Assembly (NCBI GenBank): GCA_037074765.1
Contig: JBAMDO010000044.1
Coordinates: 233,486-297,485, forward strand
Direction: 5' to 3'
DNA: 64,000 nucleotides
Source of the DNA: Mansonella perstans
Taxonomy: Eukaryota > Nematoda > Chromadorea > Rhabditida > Onchocercidae
Below are positions 50,952-61,072 of this stretch, piece by piece. Below the pieces are notes generated by a model. It was given only the letters and a program-made list of their open reading frames with translations, was not told the DNA's origin and did not search any database. Both the position numbers and the translations under genes were made by a program. Each line of letters opens with the position of its first letter. The first letter of the stretch is position 1.

Positions 50952-52064
50952 CTAGATAGTCTTATTTATTGGATTGATATCTCTGTTAAGAAATGAGAAA
51001 ATTCCGTCGCCACCTTTCGGTAAGTGACCAATATGCAACGCTGATAAACCGAATATTCCATCCATTTGTTGATAATTTTCCCATTCTGGTCAGAGGAAAG
51101 TGAATAATGTACCGAATGACGAATCTGGCAAATTTAAGCTTCCTCCACCTAACAAATCAATCTGAAAAACAATTTTTTAAATTTTATTCTGAAGTGATAT
51201 CTTTGTAAACTTTGGTTGGTGTTATCTGTAAGTATCGTCATTATTAATGGATTGAATGGACGAAATTCATTCACTACAGTCTCTCACTTGAGATATTGAA
51301 ACCAAAGGCTTGATTGTCGTGCGAAGTAAAATTATTTTAGTAATATGAATTACGACAAAACGATTTTTGTTATCAATCATTGTAAGTTTGCAAATAATCA
51401 GGAAACAAAACCGAAATATCATCATTTCAGCCGCATAGAATAAATGATCTTTTAGTATGACTAAGCTAAATTGTTTGGAACTGTTATGGTACAGTTTTCC
51501 AGATTCTTCCTTGATAAAACTGTTTGTTTTGGCAAAATGGGTCTCTGCAATTTAGAGGAGATATTTTGACAGTTCATTAAAGAAAAATTGCATAATCGGA
51601 ATTTAAAAACTTCATCCTATTTAAATATCTAATGAAATTTGAAAAATTTCTGTAAATCATTATTCATTTTCATTTTCAGGTATACGAAGGAAAAAAAAAT
51701 CAAAAAACCAAACATGACTGAGCTCCACAAACCCAGAAAAGTGCTGTAACGGTATCCAAAAGGAGTTGGAATTCTTTTCCTGGATGAACAATGGCTATCT
51801 TTGCAGCATATTTGGTATGATCCTAAGCAAATAGTAAAGCAAGTTGGTGGATTCCACAAACGAATTTTTTTCGGTTGTAAAAACTAATTTTAACTGCAGT
51901 TAATAAAAAATTATCTTTTACTAAACAATTAATTAATGAAAAATTGCAATAACATGCATTTGATTTGCTGTACGCGGATGCAATTCAGTTTGATGCTCAG
52001 CAAATATCGTTGTTGCTAGAAAAGCACAAAGGATGATTGCTAGCTTCATTAGCTTGTTTTTCAT
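50952..52064 (-). pseudogene. Aspartic-protease-like gene, truncated and probably inactive
   Basis: Exon 1 (52064-51954) encodes a clear signal peptide (MKNKLMKLAIILCAFLATTI...) and a short pro-like segment. Exon 2 (51822-51709) joins in phase and gives KYAAKIAIVHPGKEFQLLLD then TVTALFWVCGAQSC, which is the first active-site strand of pepsin-type (A1) proteases with DTV where DTG is required. A third segment (51161-50952) reads DLLGGGSLNLPDSSFG and, after an in-frame TGA at 51090-51092, MDGIFGLSALHIGHLPKGG and GIFSFLNRD, matching the DGI(L/F)GL block and the FSF strand. It then stops at TAG. The flap exon is degraded: FTSHDNQAFGFNIS near 51300 may be its remnant. No second lobe or second catalytic Asp is present downstream. 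Secreted A1 proteases are abundant in nematodes. This copy is a pseudogene, or at best a non-catalytic secreted relic, unless the TGA is a sequencing error. Confidence 0.7.
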
Positions 52065-54042
52065 CTCTCTTAAAGAATTGAACTGAAAAGATCAAAGTAC
52101 AACGGTAAGCGACCATTTCTTACTGAATTATATGTGTGATCGTAAACCGAGACAACATATGAAAAGCCTTTTGGATAAATCGCTTAATTTGTAATATGTG
52201 ATAGGGTCTTTGCAAAAAACCAAACTTTTACTTAAGGGATATCATTGGGCAGGATACTTTTGCTTTTCCTAAATCGAATGCGCAATTTTCGAAAGAATAT
52301 ATAAGTTGAAGGGCAACTCTGAGGTCAGTTGCTGCATGTAACATGAAATGAATCTGAACACAATTATTAGTTTGTTCATTTTTGTCAGAGCCTTAACGTT
52401 AAGGATTTTAATTTTACTTTAAGCAATCTAAATACTTTAATTTTCATTGTTAATTTTTGTTAGGACTTATCTTCTAAAATAGGAACTTCAATCTCATAAT
52501 CATAATTTCAACACTAGGAGCTGAAGATATCGCAAAGTTTAAATCATATTTCTTTCATTCACGACTCAACAATTAGGTAATCTTCTTAATGCTCACAATC
52601 CAATATTTCCTATTTATCCTAGAACTAGCACCAATTTCTTTTAAAGTTGTTTCTGAAAGTTAAAAAAAAGTTTGAAACAAAGCGGAAACGATTCAGCGTA
52701 GATCTATGCATGTTACTTGGAACTTATTAACGTAAAAAATCCAATAAATCAACTACAGTGAAAAGGGAACTGGCAGGAAGTCTCGAGATTCCCTTGACGA
52801 CATTGAACTAACCATCAGTTCTTCGTTGATCTGAGAACAGTAAAGTTGGTTTGGAATGACTTCCAAATTACAGTCTCGCTTATATATTGGGCATTTTTCA
52901 GCCAATTTATTCATGAATTAACAATTGTTGTAGGATTAACATATCTGGTATTGTCGACTTTCAATCCGATAAAAAATTATTTTAGTATCTAAGCTTATCG
53001 TGTCAGTTAATTTTTCATATAGCATTGATCAATGAAGTTTTCAAAATGGTAAAAATTGAGTTGATGTTGAATGAAATCATTGAAATTCATTCTCTTTGAA
53101 TAGAAATATTTCTATGTTACAATTTGTTTTAGATATTTGTATTACTATTATCACTATTAACGATTTAAAAGAAGAAAAAAAAAGATACTATTATCAATCT
53201 TTTTTATCATTCAATGATTGTTTTTTAAAACTTCCGTTAATAAACTTATTTTCTGCTCTTTGATCTTTCAACTATCGAATACCGTTAACAGGTTTTTTTT
53301 CTTTATTGGTATTTGTTTCATTTCATCATATCAAAACCTTTGTGCTAAACAAATTATAAAAGTATTTATCGTTGTTGATTACGTTAACTTTTTCCAATAT
53401 CTCTATCAATTTTTTTTTTCCTTTAATCATGACATAAGCCGTGTAGCATTTCCGTTTCTGGATAGAAAATGGCACAAAGTCGTTCGTTAATATTCTGATT
53501 ATTTTTTTCAGCAAATATTTCATTTTTTATATTTGACTGTTCAAACCACGCAATTTATTGCAGTTGACAAAATGAAATGGAAGAGACAAATGTAAGGCTG
53601 TAGTAATTTTGGTCATATTAATTAAGAGTTTGAAGTTTTTAGAAAGTTGCAAATGAGAAAGGAGATGGAATGGGAATTATGAAAGAGATAAATTCTTGTT
53701 AAATTTTGTCACAAATCCATTATCAGGGTTAATTTCACTTTAAGAATTACTTTTTCAATAACTGATTAATTTCCATAAAGCTGCATTGCATTCATATTCA
53801 AAATTTCAGTCTAAACTAAAAATATTTGTACAGTTATTTCACAATAGACAATTTACTATGATATTTGATAATATTTGCAAGGTAATCAAAATGAATAGCG
53901 CAAAATGTGCATCAAAGTACAGTGCTAAGAATGTTGCCTTTGCAGTTGCAATTAAGTCAAGTGATTAATGACATTCGACGACTCTGAGCAAATCAGATTG
54001 ACAGATAGATATATGACAATCACTCACTCGGTTTGATTGTAG
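52065..54042. other. Intergenic, no gene seen
   Basis: 2 kb of AT-rich DNA. ORFs at 53218-53490 (plus), 53326-53523 (minus) and 53786-53968 (plus) are Phe/Lys-rich, lack domains and overlap one another; I treat them as chance. Confidence 0.55.
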
Positions 54043-54464
54043 ATGAGATCTTTCATGGGACATATTATATTCGAAATCTTAATTGTTTTGCTGTTATTTC
54101 GTGATAACGTGGCTAGTGAAGACAAGCGAAGTGATGAAATAAAGTAAGTTTCCGTATGATAATTGTGATCGGTTCACAGTAATGAATGAAATTATTTCAA
54201 TTTATTAAACAATGAAAATAGAAAGAGAGCAATAAATAGTGCGTAAATGCTTGATAGCGATTAATTGAATTTTTTTCCTGTTAGTATTCCAGGACTCGAG
54301 CGAAACGCCTTGTGGCTTTCGGTAATTTCGTAGGTTTTTCAATGTATCCAGGATGGAGAAGTCCATGGATGTGGCCAGGAAACCCATATATGTGGCCAGA
54401 TCCTTGGAGCTATGGATATGGATCTCGCCAAATTTGGGAATGCGATTGGTACTACGATTACTAA
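54043..54464 (+). CDS. Small secreted Trp/Pro/Tyr-rich peptide precursor (cluster member 1)
   Basis: Two exons, 54043-54143 and 54293-54464, joined at a phase-2 intron, encode 90 residues. The N-terminus is a signal peptide (hydrophobic core IIFEILIVLLLF). A basic site KTRAKR straddles the exon junction and would free a mature peptide of about 50 residues starting LVAFGNF. The mature part is dominated by W, P, G and Y (YPGWRSPWMWPGNPYMWPDP, then WSYGYGS) and ends in WECDWYYDY. The ATG follows directly after TTGATTGTAG, which fits a spliced-leader acceptor. Same architecture and strand as the two downstream genes. It may be an antimicrobial-like or neuropeptide-like peptide, or a structural cuticle or eggshell peptide; nothing in the sequence decides between these. 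Family not recognised. Confidence 0.8.
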
Positions 54465-55279
54465 AAGACCATTTTATTCAAATCTTTGAATCGATATATA
54501 TATATATGAATATTTCATTTTGTTTAATAGTATTGCATCTGCCAATTATTTCTTTTTTTTATTTTTTATTTTTGTTAATTGCTAATAAACTTTGCCAAAC
54601 TTTGATCTAAACTTGAATTTCATCAAATTGACAGCGAATTGATCGTTGATTCATAATTATCGGAAAGAAAATATGCGTAAACAAGTTCTCAGGGTTACAA
54701 ACAAACATCTCCTTCATCAGCATTTAAAAATTACGTCATATTAGTAATACAATAATTTTGAAAATATTTCTGCAATTAATTGCTGTCGCCATATTTGACT
54801 TTCTTGCAATAAATTGTTTTCATCTTTAGTGTAAATTTTAGGACAGCAGGAAATTTGCATATTTTGTAGTTTATAATCAGAAGTAAATATTGTGGTTTAG
54901 ACTAAAGAAAAGATAAGTTATTATTAAGTAAATGAATAAATTGTTAGCGAAAAGACCAACAAAATGCAAGAAAGAAACCAAATATAGTAAGCTTGTCTTC
55001 CTTCGATCAAATATTTCAAATTTTCTCCGGATTGATGTCACTGCAGCATCGGAATAAAGAATTTTGCTAATTAATTGTGATTAATTACTACTAGTGTTCA
55101 ATGAACCACAAGTAAATCAAATTAATTTGAAACGAAATTTTTGTTAGCTGATAAATTAATCTAAATTGTACATAATGAGTGAAAAGAGTGAAAAAGCCGA
55201 AATGTGTATGTTTGCTGGCAATTGACAATGAATTTTCTGTAGAAATGATGCAATCCAAAATATTAAGAAAAAGTTTCAG
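54465..55279. other. Spacer between secreted-peptide genes 1 and 2
   Basis: 815 bp, AT-rich. It includes the likely 3'UTR of gene 1 (TAATAAA near 54581) and the promoter of gene 2. No coding signal. Confidence 0.6.
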
Positions 55280-55795
55280 ATGTTTTTGCAAAAGCTGTCA
55301 TATACTCTTATTATTATTATATTTTTTGTAAACTCGATGTTGGTGTCGTGCCATAAGATACGTGATGCTAACAAAATAAGGTGACAATTAAATTTCCTGA
55401 TTTCAATTTTTCTTTTCTTTGTTTAAGAACAGAAATGTTAAAATCAGGCATTAGTTATTGTATACAAATTTGCATATTTTTCTAGAAGACGAGAGAAGCG
55501 ACAATTTTTTGGCGGTAATTTCGCTATAATTTCTGTTCCTTTCTTCAATTTGGCCTGGGGAAACGTCAATAGCCTATGGAATCACAGTTATGGCTATGGG
55601 AATTACGGTTATGGCTATGGGAATTACGCTTATGGCTATGGGAATTACGGTTATGGCTATGGGAATTACGGTCATGGCTATGGAGCACCATGGCAATCGT
55701 ATGGACCTCGTTTAATGTCAAGGCGGCGATACTGGAGGACACGTGTTGAAGAAAATGAGTTTTATGAATCTTCCGGAGGACAACCGTTTCGTTGA
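55280..55795 (+). CDS. Small secreted Gly/Tyr-repeat peptide precursor (cluster member 2)
   Basis: Two exons, 55280-55380 and 55486-55795, with a phase-2 intron, encode 136 residues. The start is the ATG immediately after AGTTTCAG, a likely spliced-leader acceptor; it gives the signal peptide MFLQKLSYTLIIIIFFVNSM. Upstream ATGs lie in another frame. A strong processing site, RRREKR, comes right at the start of exon 2 and is followed by QFFGGNF. The mature chain then has four to five copies of a seven-residue repeat (YGYGNYG and close variants), encoded by a 21-bp tandem array at about 55588-55686. It ends with a basic and acidic tail (RRRYWRTRVEENEF). The Gly-Tyr repeats resemble nematode nlp/cnc-type antimicrobial peptides and also structural Gly/Tyr-rich proteins; that is inference only. 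Confidence 0.85.
55588..55686 (+). repeat. 21-bp in-frame tandem array
   Basis: Unit TATGGCTATGGGAATTACGG plus one base, about 4.7 copies, with few substitutions (GCT and CAT variants of one codon). It encodes the YGYGNYG repeat of cluster member 2. The near identity at silent positions suggests recent expansion or homogenisation. Confidence 0.9.
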
Positions 55796-56728
55796 TGAAT
55801 ATTATTTAAGCGATTTGTTGAGAATCGAAATTCGAGCATTTATGGAAATAATATTACATATACACAAGAATGATTGTTTTTTGCGGAAAAAAGCCTTTCT
55901 GAATTCAAAAATTTCGAAATAGCAAAGAATATTATTAAATCTTTGAAACATGAAATAAAACGTTTGAATTTGAGCAGTTTCCACTCTCTGCATGGATACC
56001 ATTGTCGTTAGTGAGAGAGGTAGAGGCAGTGGGAGGGAGCATTTGTAGATTACTTCTGAAAGTGATGTCATTTCAAATTGTTTTAAAAGCTAAATGATTT
56101 GGAGCATCACATTATCATCATTTTATCATCAGCTTATGATGAATAAATATTTTGTGGTAGATATGAAACTAAGAAAGAAACCTGATTATCAATAGTAAGC
56201 ATTGAATTTCAATGCTTAAATGATGCGAAAAATGGATTATTTGCGAAAGTTACTAAAGAACAAGTTGTTAGCTAAATGTATAAATAATCCCTTTCAAGTA
56301 AACATAAAGCAATTAGCTAAACTTTGTCTGCTTGACTCAACCGAAGATTGAAAAAGGTAAATTTTATTTCAACCGTTACAAGGCCAGTTATTTACATCTA
56401 CCCATAAATTACTTTTACCACTTTACTTTTACCACTGCAAGAGTAATAATGTTGGTTGTCATTTACTTGATAGGGGCTAAAATGAGCTGTAAAAGTAAAA
56501 AGTCTGGTGACAATTATTTTGATGATTTCCATCGAAGCTTTATTTTGTTTGTTACAAAATTGTGACAGCAAGACAAATAAAGTAATGCATTGACAAATGA
56601 TAATGTTTAACTGATTTTACTGATTATCATTTTGCTCTTCCGAGATTTTATTTCAATTCTCAATGACAGTTCTTCTAATAACTCAGATGTATCTTTGTAT
56701 TGTTGTCAGTGTTAATGATGTTTCTCAG
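55796..56728. other. Spacer between secreted-peptide genes 2 and 3
   Basis: 930 bp, AT-rich, without coding signal. ORFs at 55802-56071 (minus) and 56332-56565 (plus) have no signal peptide or domain. Confidence 0.55.
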
Positions 56729-57314
56729 ATGGTTCGATACTGCAAATGGACTGTGTATCTGTTGGTCGTCTTGAATTTGATGATTTGCTTAGAAGCTAAA
56801 GCAAAAGAAATTTGGACAAGCGAAACTGACCAGTAAAACTTTCTGCTTAATTGTCTTCTCGTTTTGCACTTTCAAACAATAAATATTTACGAAGGATTAT
56901 AAAAAATTGAGTTCCCCTTTAAAAATTGGAAGAGATAGAAGTTAGAAAAATAAAAAAGAAGGAAAAAAGAGAATCAGCAATCAGACTTTCGAATTCGACG
57001 CTCGTTTACACTCTAAGGCTGAATTGAATACAAATTCATATCTCGATCGAAATTCATTCTCGAACACCTCCATTGCTGTCTTTCATCTCTTATTTTCGGT
57101 TGAAAAATCAATTGTTGCATATTTCACAAATACTTATTTTTGCAGATTGCGTGTAAAGCGGCAATTTCTTGGCTTCTCGAAAGATCCATTCGATTGGTTT
57201 CTAGGAAATGGATATGGAAGAAGTTATGGATATAGACGTTTCCTACGTCGACGTCCTTGGGCTGTCAGACGATTTTGGCGCAGACGTTTCAGGAGAATTG
57301 GTGATGGATGGTGA
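56729..57314 (+). CDS. Small secreted Arg-rich peptide precursor (cluster member 3)
   Basis: Two exons, 56729-56832 and 57146-57314, with a phase-2 intron, encode 90 residues. The ATG directly follows TGTTTCTCAG. The signal peptide has the core WTVYLLVVLNLMICLEA. Exon 2 begins with LRVKR, a basic processing site, followed by QFLGFSKDPFDWF, closely like the QFFGGNF start of member 2. The mature part contains GNGYGRSYGYRRF and then many Arg and Trp residues (RRRPWAVRRFWRRRFRR), so it is strongly cationic, unlike the other two. A cationic, Trp/Arg-rich secreted peptide is compatible with membrane-active function, but this is inference. Confidence 0.83.
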
Positions 57315-59847
57315 TATTAAGCTCAAAGTGATTCTGTGGAATCATATTATTTGTAAGTTTGGGCACATAATATTCGGCAAGGCCACTTTCTTTAATTATT
57401 GGGAATATTCATTTTGAGCCAAAGCTAACATTAACAACAAGACAAAGCATAAGCATCAAATTTGCTACTTTGTTATTGACAAATCACTGGTTGTGCAGTA
57501 ACATAACACATTCGATACGCACTTCTAGAATTTTTTTACAATTTGGCTTTGAAATTCAACCTTTTTTTTTAATATAATATAAAATTGGCGAAAATTTTCA
57601 GTAAATGCTATAAATTTGTTAAAAATTATAAAATCAAAATTCTATTGTAAGAAATAGATATAATCAATTAATTAGCCAGACAAACCACTATTTGTCATTA
57701 ACGTGGAAATATAATTGTTTCTACTCATCTTCCTTTTAACATTTTTTCAGGACAAAAAAAAGCGGAACGTATGAAAAGTGCTAATTATTTAGCTTTATTA
57801 CTAACTTTCCTTCCCCAGCTTTGTTCTCAGTTGGATTGAAAAACGGCAAAATTTTTTTAAATTAGGCAACAGAAGAAGTATTTCACATTGATGTCTAATT
57901 TAAATATTATTCAAAATTCAAATATTATTTGAAATTAATTATTATAACAATGTATGCGTGTATACTTGTGTCGGTGGTATTATTGAAATGTGATATGCAA
58001 GTAACTTACTACACTATCCAATTATAATCACTATTCCATCTCTTAAAGTAAAAATCTACTACATAGCTTTCCATTGTAAAAAATTAGCAATCAATTAGTA
58101 TTACTTATTTCCAATTGTTTCGTTACTTTTAATTAATGTATTTCTTGCTAACTTACTTCTTTCATTTTTGATAATTTCTAAAGAGCAAAATAAAAATTTG
58201 GCTTCATTGTTGGTTTTGCATATAAAATAATTGTTTACAATGTTCAATTTATCATTTTATTGCTTGATAATTTTGATATTGTAATCAATTTTGTATTCTG
58301 TTGATTGTGCACCAAGCAGAATTCTAACAATGCATAATGTATAGGTGTTGTCTTAATTTATTTTATAACGTCCTAATGCTAGAAGCAGGACTATGCTGAC
58401 AGTGACGCATTGTATCGCGGGATAATGCCAGGTGGAAAGTATGTTAGCATACATAATCCATGTAGAAATACTTTAATAAATCGAAATACAGACTCTTTGT
58501 GTTTCCTATATCAAAATTTTCATAATGGTTTTTTTTCATAATAATTTAAACATAAGTAGGAAAAAAATATCATCATAAGATTTCATTCATTTCATCACAG
58601 TTAGTTCAAAAATTTTTTTAGATTTTGCTTAAAGTACTTTGCAAGAATCCATATAAATTTTCACTGGCCAGAATTAGTCGAAATTTTGTCCTTTTTACTT
58701 ATGAAATATTTCTCATAACTCATTACTTCAATTCATTTGATGCTGTTGTATCTGTTATAAAATTAACTTTAAAATATCAATTACAAAATGATTTAAAATG
58801 CTCATAAATTAATTAATAAATCATCAAAATTAAAAAAAAAAAAAAAAAACTACCAACTATCAGAATTACACATGTGAATGTTTGTTGACATTTTTGAAAT
58901 TTTTACTTACTCATTGATCATAGAGTATTTCACCACTCACAACTGTTTTTTTTTTCTTTTAACTTTTAATTTTAAATTGTGACATTGAAATTTTTAAAAA
59001 ATGACCACCTTGAATTTCGCGTTTGCTTTTAATGCTGATGAAATTTCTTGGAATTTACTTACCTTTTCTCAACACAACTATCGGCGTGTCGAATTTAATT
59101 TAATGGAGACTATTGACGAGATGTTGGAATAGAATTTAATCGATCCATTCAAACAATTTTTATGACTACTATCCGCTGTCTATAAGAGCATCTTCCAGTT
59201 ACAAAAGTTTTTTTGTGAAACTGAAACGATTCTGTGAATGAATGATTACTTTTTGTCTTATATAAAAAGAATTAAAAACTTACACACACTTAAGAATAAT
59301 TTAGCTTCTGACTTATTTTCATATTTATAATGATGTCCACGGAACAGAATATCATAAGGTAATCGTTTAGTTACATTCAATGGTTTAATCACAAATTAAG
59401 CTGTTTACAATCCAATAAATGTAGCTAATTATAAAAGAGAATCTTATAAATGTGACCGGAGCAATTCGAGCACTAACAGAAATTAAAAATAATTCTGGCC
59501 TTTGAATTTCAATAAGACAATCGAAGTTGACGTCGTAAATTCACGTTTTCGTCACACATCCTGAACGAATCTTTCTTTCAATTCAATTCCGGATACGTAA
59601 GTAATGACTGAGAATTTGACGATTAAAGCAAACCTACACTTCCCATCCTTCCTTAATTGCAGTTTTCGCTTCGTCGATTTATTTTTCCATCAAAAATTAG
59701 GCAAATTACGAAACGTATCGAAGAAGTTATTAATATTAATTTTTGCGAAAAGTCTTATTTACTGGATGAATCCACTGTATCTGTCTTGATTTTGAATTTT
59801 TGCGTTTTTTTTTCCATGTGCATGTGCGTATTTATAATTAATTGCAG
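57315..59847. other. Intergenic after the peptide cluster; possible fourth remnant
   Basis: 2.5 kb, mostly AT-rich. Near its start is a short signal-peptide-like ORF (57771-57839, separate entry). At 59594 a GTAAGT donor and at 59662 an acceptor (AATTGCAG) flank open frames (for example ITKRIEEVININFCEKSYLL at about 59718-59777) that may be upstream exons of the Cys-rich gene. The phases I tried do not connect them to its terminal exon. Confidence 0.4.
57771..57839 (+). pseudogene. Signal-peptide-like mini-ORF, possible decayed cluster member
   Basis: 22 codons, MKSANYLALLLTFLPQLCSQ plus two residues, then TGA. An acceptor-like ATTTTTTCAG lies 20 nt upstream. The hydrophobic N-terminus and position 450 bp beyond member 3 suggest a fourth family member that has lost its second exon. 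Chance is also plausible. Confidence 0.25.
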
Positions 59848-60125
59848 TTTGTTGCCGCTTTTCTGCTAAAGATGCTGTCGTCCGACCAACTTGCTTTTCA
59901 TCAATGATCATACCGGAACAAGTTGATAAACATTGTTGTCAAACTTATTTTGTAGAAAACCTCTGTACTATATATAAACGATTTGTTGTTTTTAACCAAT
60001 TTTACCTCGTAGCTGATAGTGAAACGAAGCGGCAACTGAGGCGAACTTCTAATTATATCATTCAAGAACTTCCTGCAACTGCTTTTTTCGATTCATCGCG
60101 AGATATACATAAAAAACGAAACTGA
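59848..60125 (+). CDS. Cysteine-rich protein, terminal exon (partial model)
   Basis: After the acceptor AATTAATTGCAG, a frame entered at phase 1 runs 91 codons to TGA at 60123-60125. It begins CCRFSAKDAVVRPTC and continues VDKHCCQTYFVENLC, an ordered C-C...C...CC...C pattern typical of small extracellular nematode domains. It then ends in a basic tail (KRQLRRTSNY, DIHKKRN). Upstream frames at 59570-59780 contain further Cys and Lys-Arg residues, but their phase does not match, so the 5' part is unresolved and no signal peptide was found. I cannot assign a family. The pattern recalls, but does not match, DB-type cysteine modules. Confidence 0.4.
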
Positions 60126-61072
60126 CATCGAAAAAGAAATTGCATGGCTGATGGTCATTTTCCGTTTCTGTAATAAACTAATTGATCAAAATCAGTCAAG
60201 AAATAAACAAGTCTTAATGAAAATAGACTATGTTTGGTTGTATAAAGGACAGTGTCATTGATGACAGTCAGATATTTGCAGTTAGGTTTGGCTAAGGCTA
60301 TTTGATAATTGCGAAAATGCTGTCCTTAAATTTCCGATTATATCGCGGCTCTTGCAATTATCACTAGTATTTTCCTAGTTCTTCCGATTTCTCTGGGAGT
60401 TATTGCTCCCTTAGTATTTTTGACAAATTTCATTTCAGACACTCAACATATACAATTTTTCATTTTTTAATCTATGATGAAAACCAGACAGGAGCTCCGA
60501 GACTAAAACTCTGGACATCAAATATATCTGTTGTGCTGATTGCCTAAATTTTTTTGTTTTCTTGTAATTATTATGTATTTTAGACTAATTCAAGATGCGG
60601 GCGATACCATGAAATTGTAAATTATGCAATCGATTTTTGTCTTTACCATATCAACGCGTAGTAGCGAGACACAAATTATTTTACGATTGATAATTTTACG
60701 ATTATCGCTTTTCATCAAGAATTCTTTTAACAAGGAGATAAGTCATGACAGGCAGAAGTTCTAGCAAATTCAGCATCATTTACTTTATTCATTTTACTAA
60801 GGCAGTGATATCAGTGAAAAATTTACTTGTTCCAACAAATTATTTTAAAAAAGGACACCTGTCAAATTGTTTTAATATTTTCATTAGTTATTCATTTTTT
60901 ATTTTCATTTCGTCAACAAAAATACGACTTAAATTTATTTCACCCTTTCAAATGTTATTTTTCGCCCTTCGTAATTCATTCTATGAATCACCATAACATA
61001 TGCAAAACTGGAGACGATTTGATTTAATGAATAAGAAGCAAGGCAATTTCATTATATAAAAATTCAATTGCT
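60126..61072. other. Intergenic; hydrophobic ORF of unclear status
   Basis: 950 bp. A 46-codon frame without ATG (60330-60470) encodes a convincing membrane-like segment (TSIFLVLPISLGVIAPLVFL) but has no acceptor before it. The remainder shows nothing supportable. Confidence 0.4.

Noticed and set aside
53218..53523. Overlapping ORFs on both strands
   Set aside because: Phe/Tyr/Lys-rich composition typical of chance ORFs in AT-rich DNA.
60330..60470. 46-codon hydrophobic frame
   Set aside because: No ATG and no acceptor AG before it; cannot be placed in a gene model.
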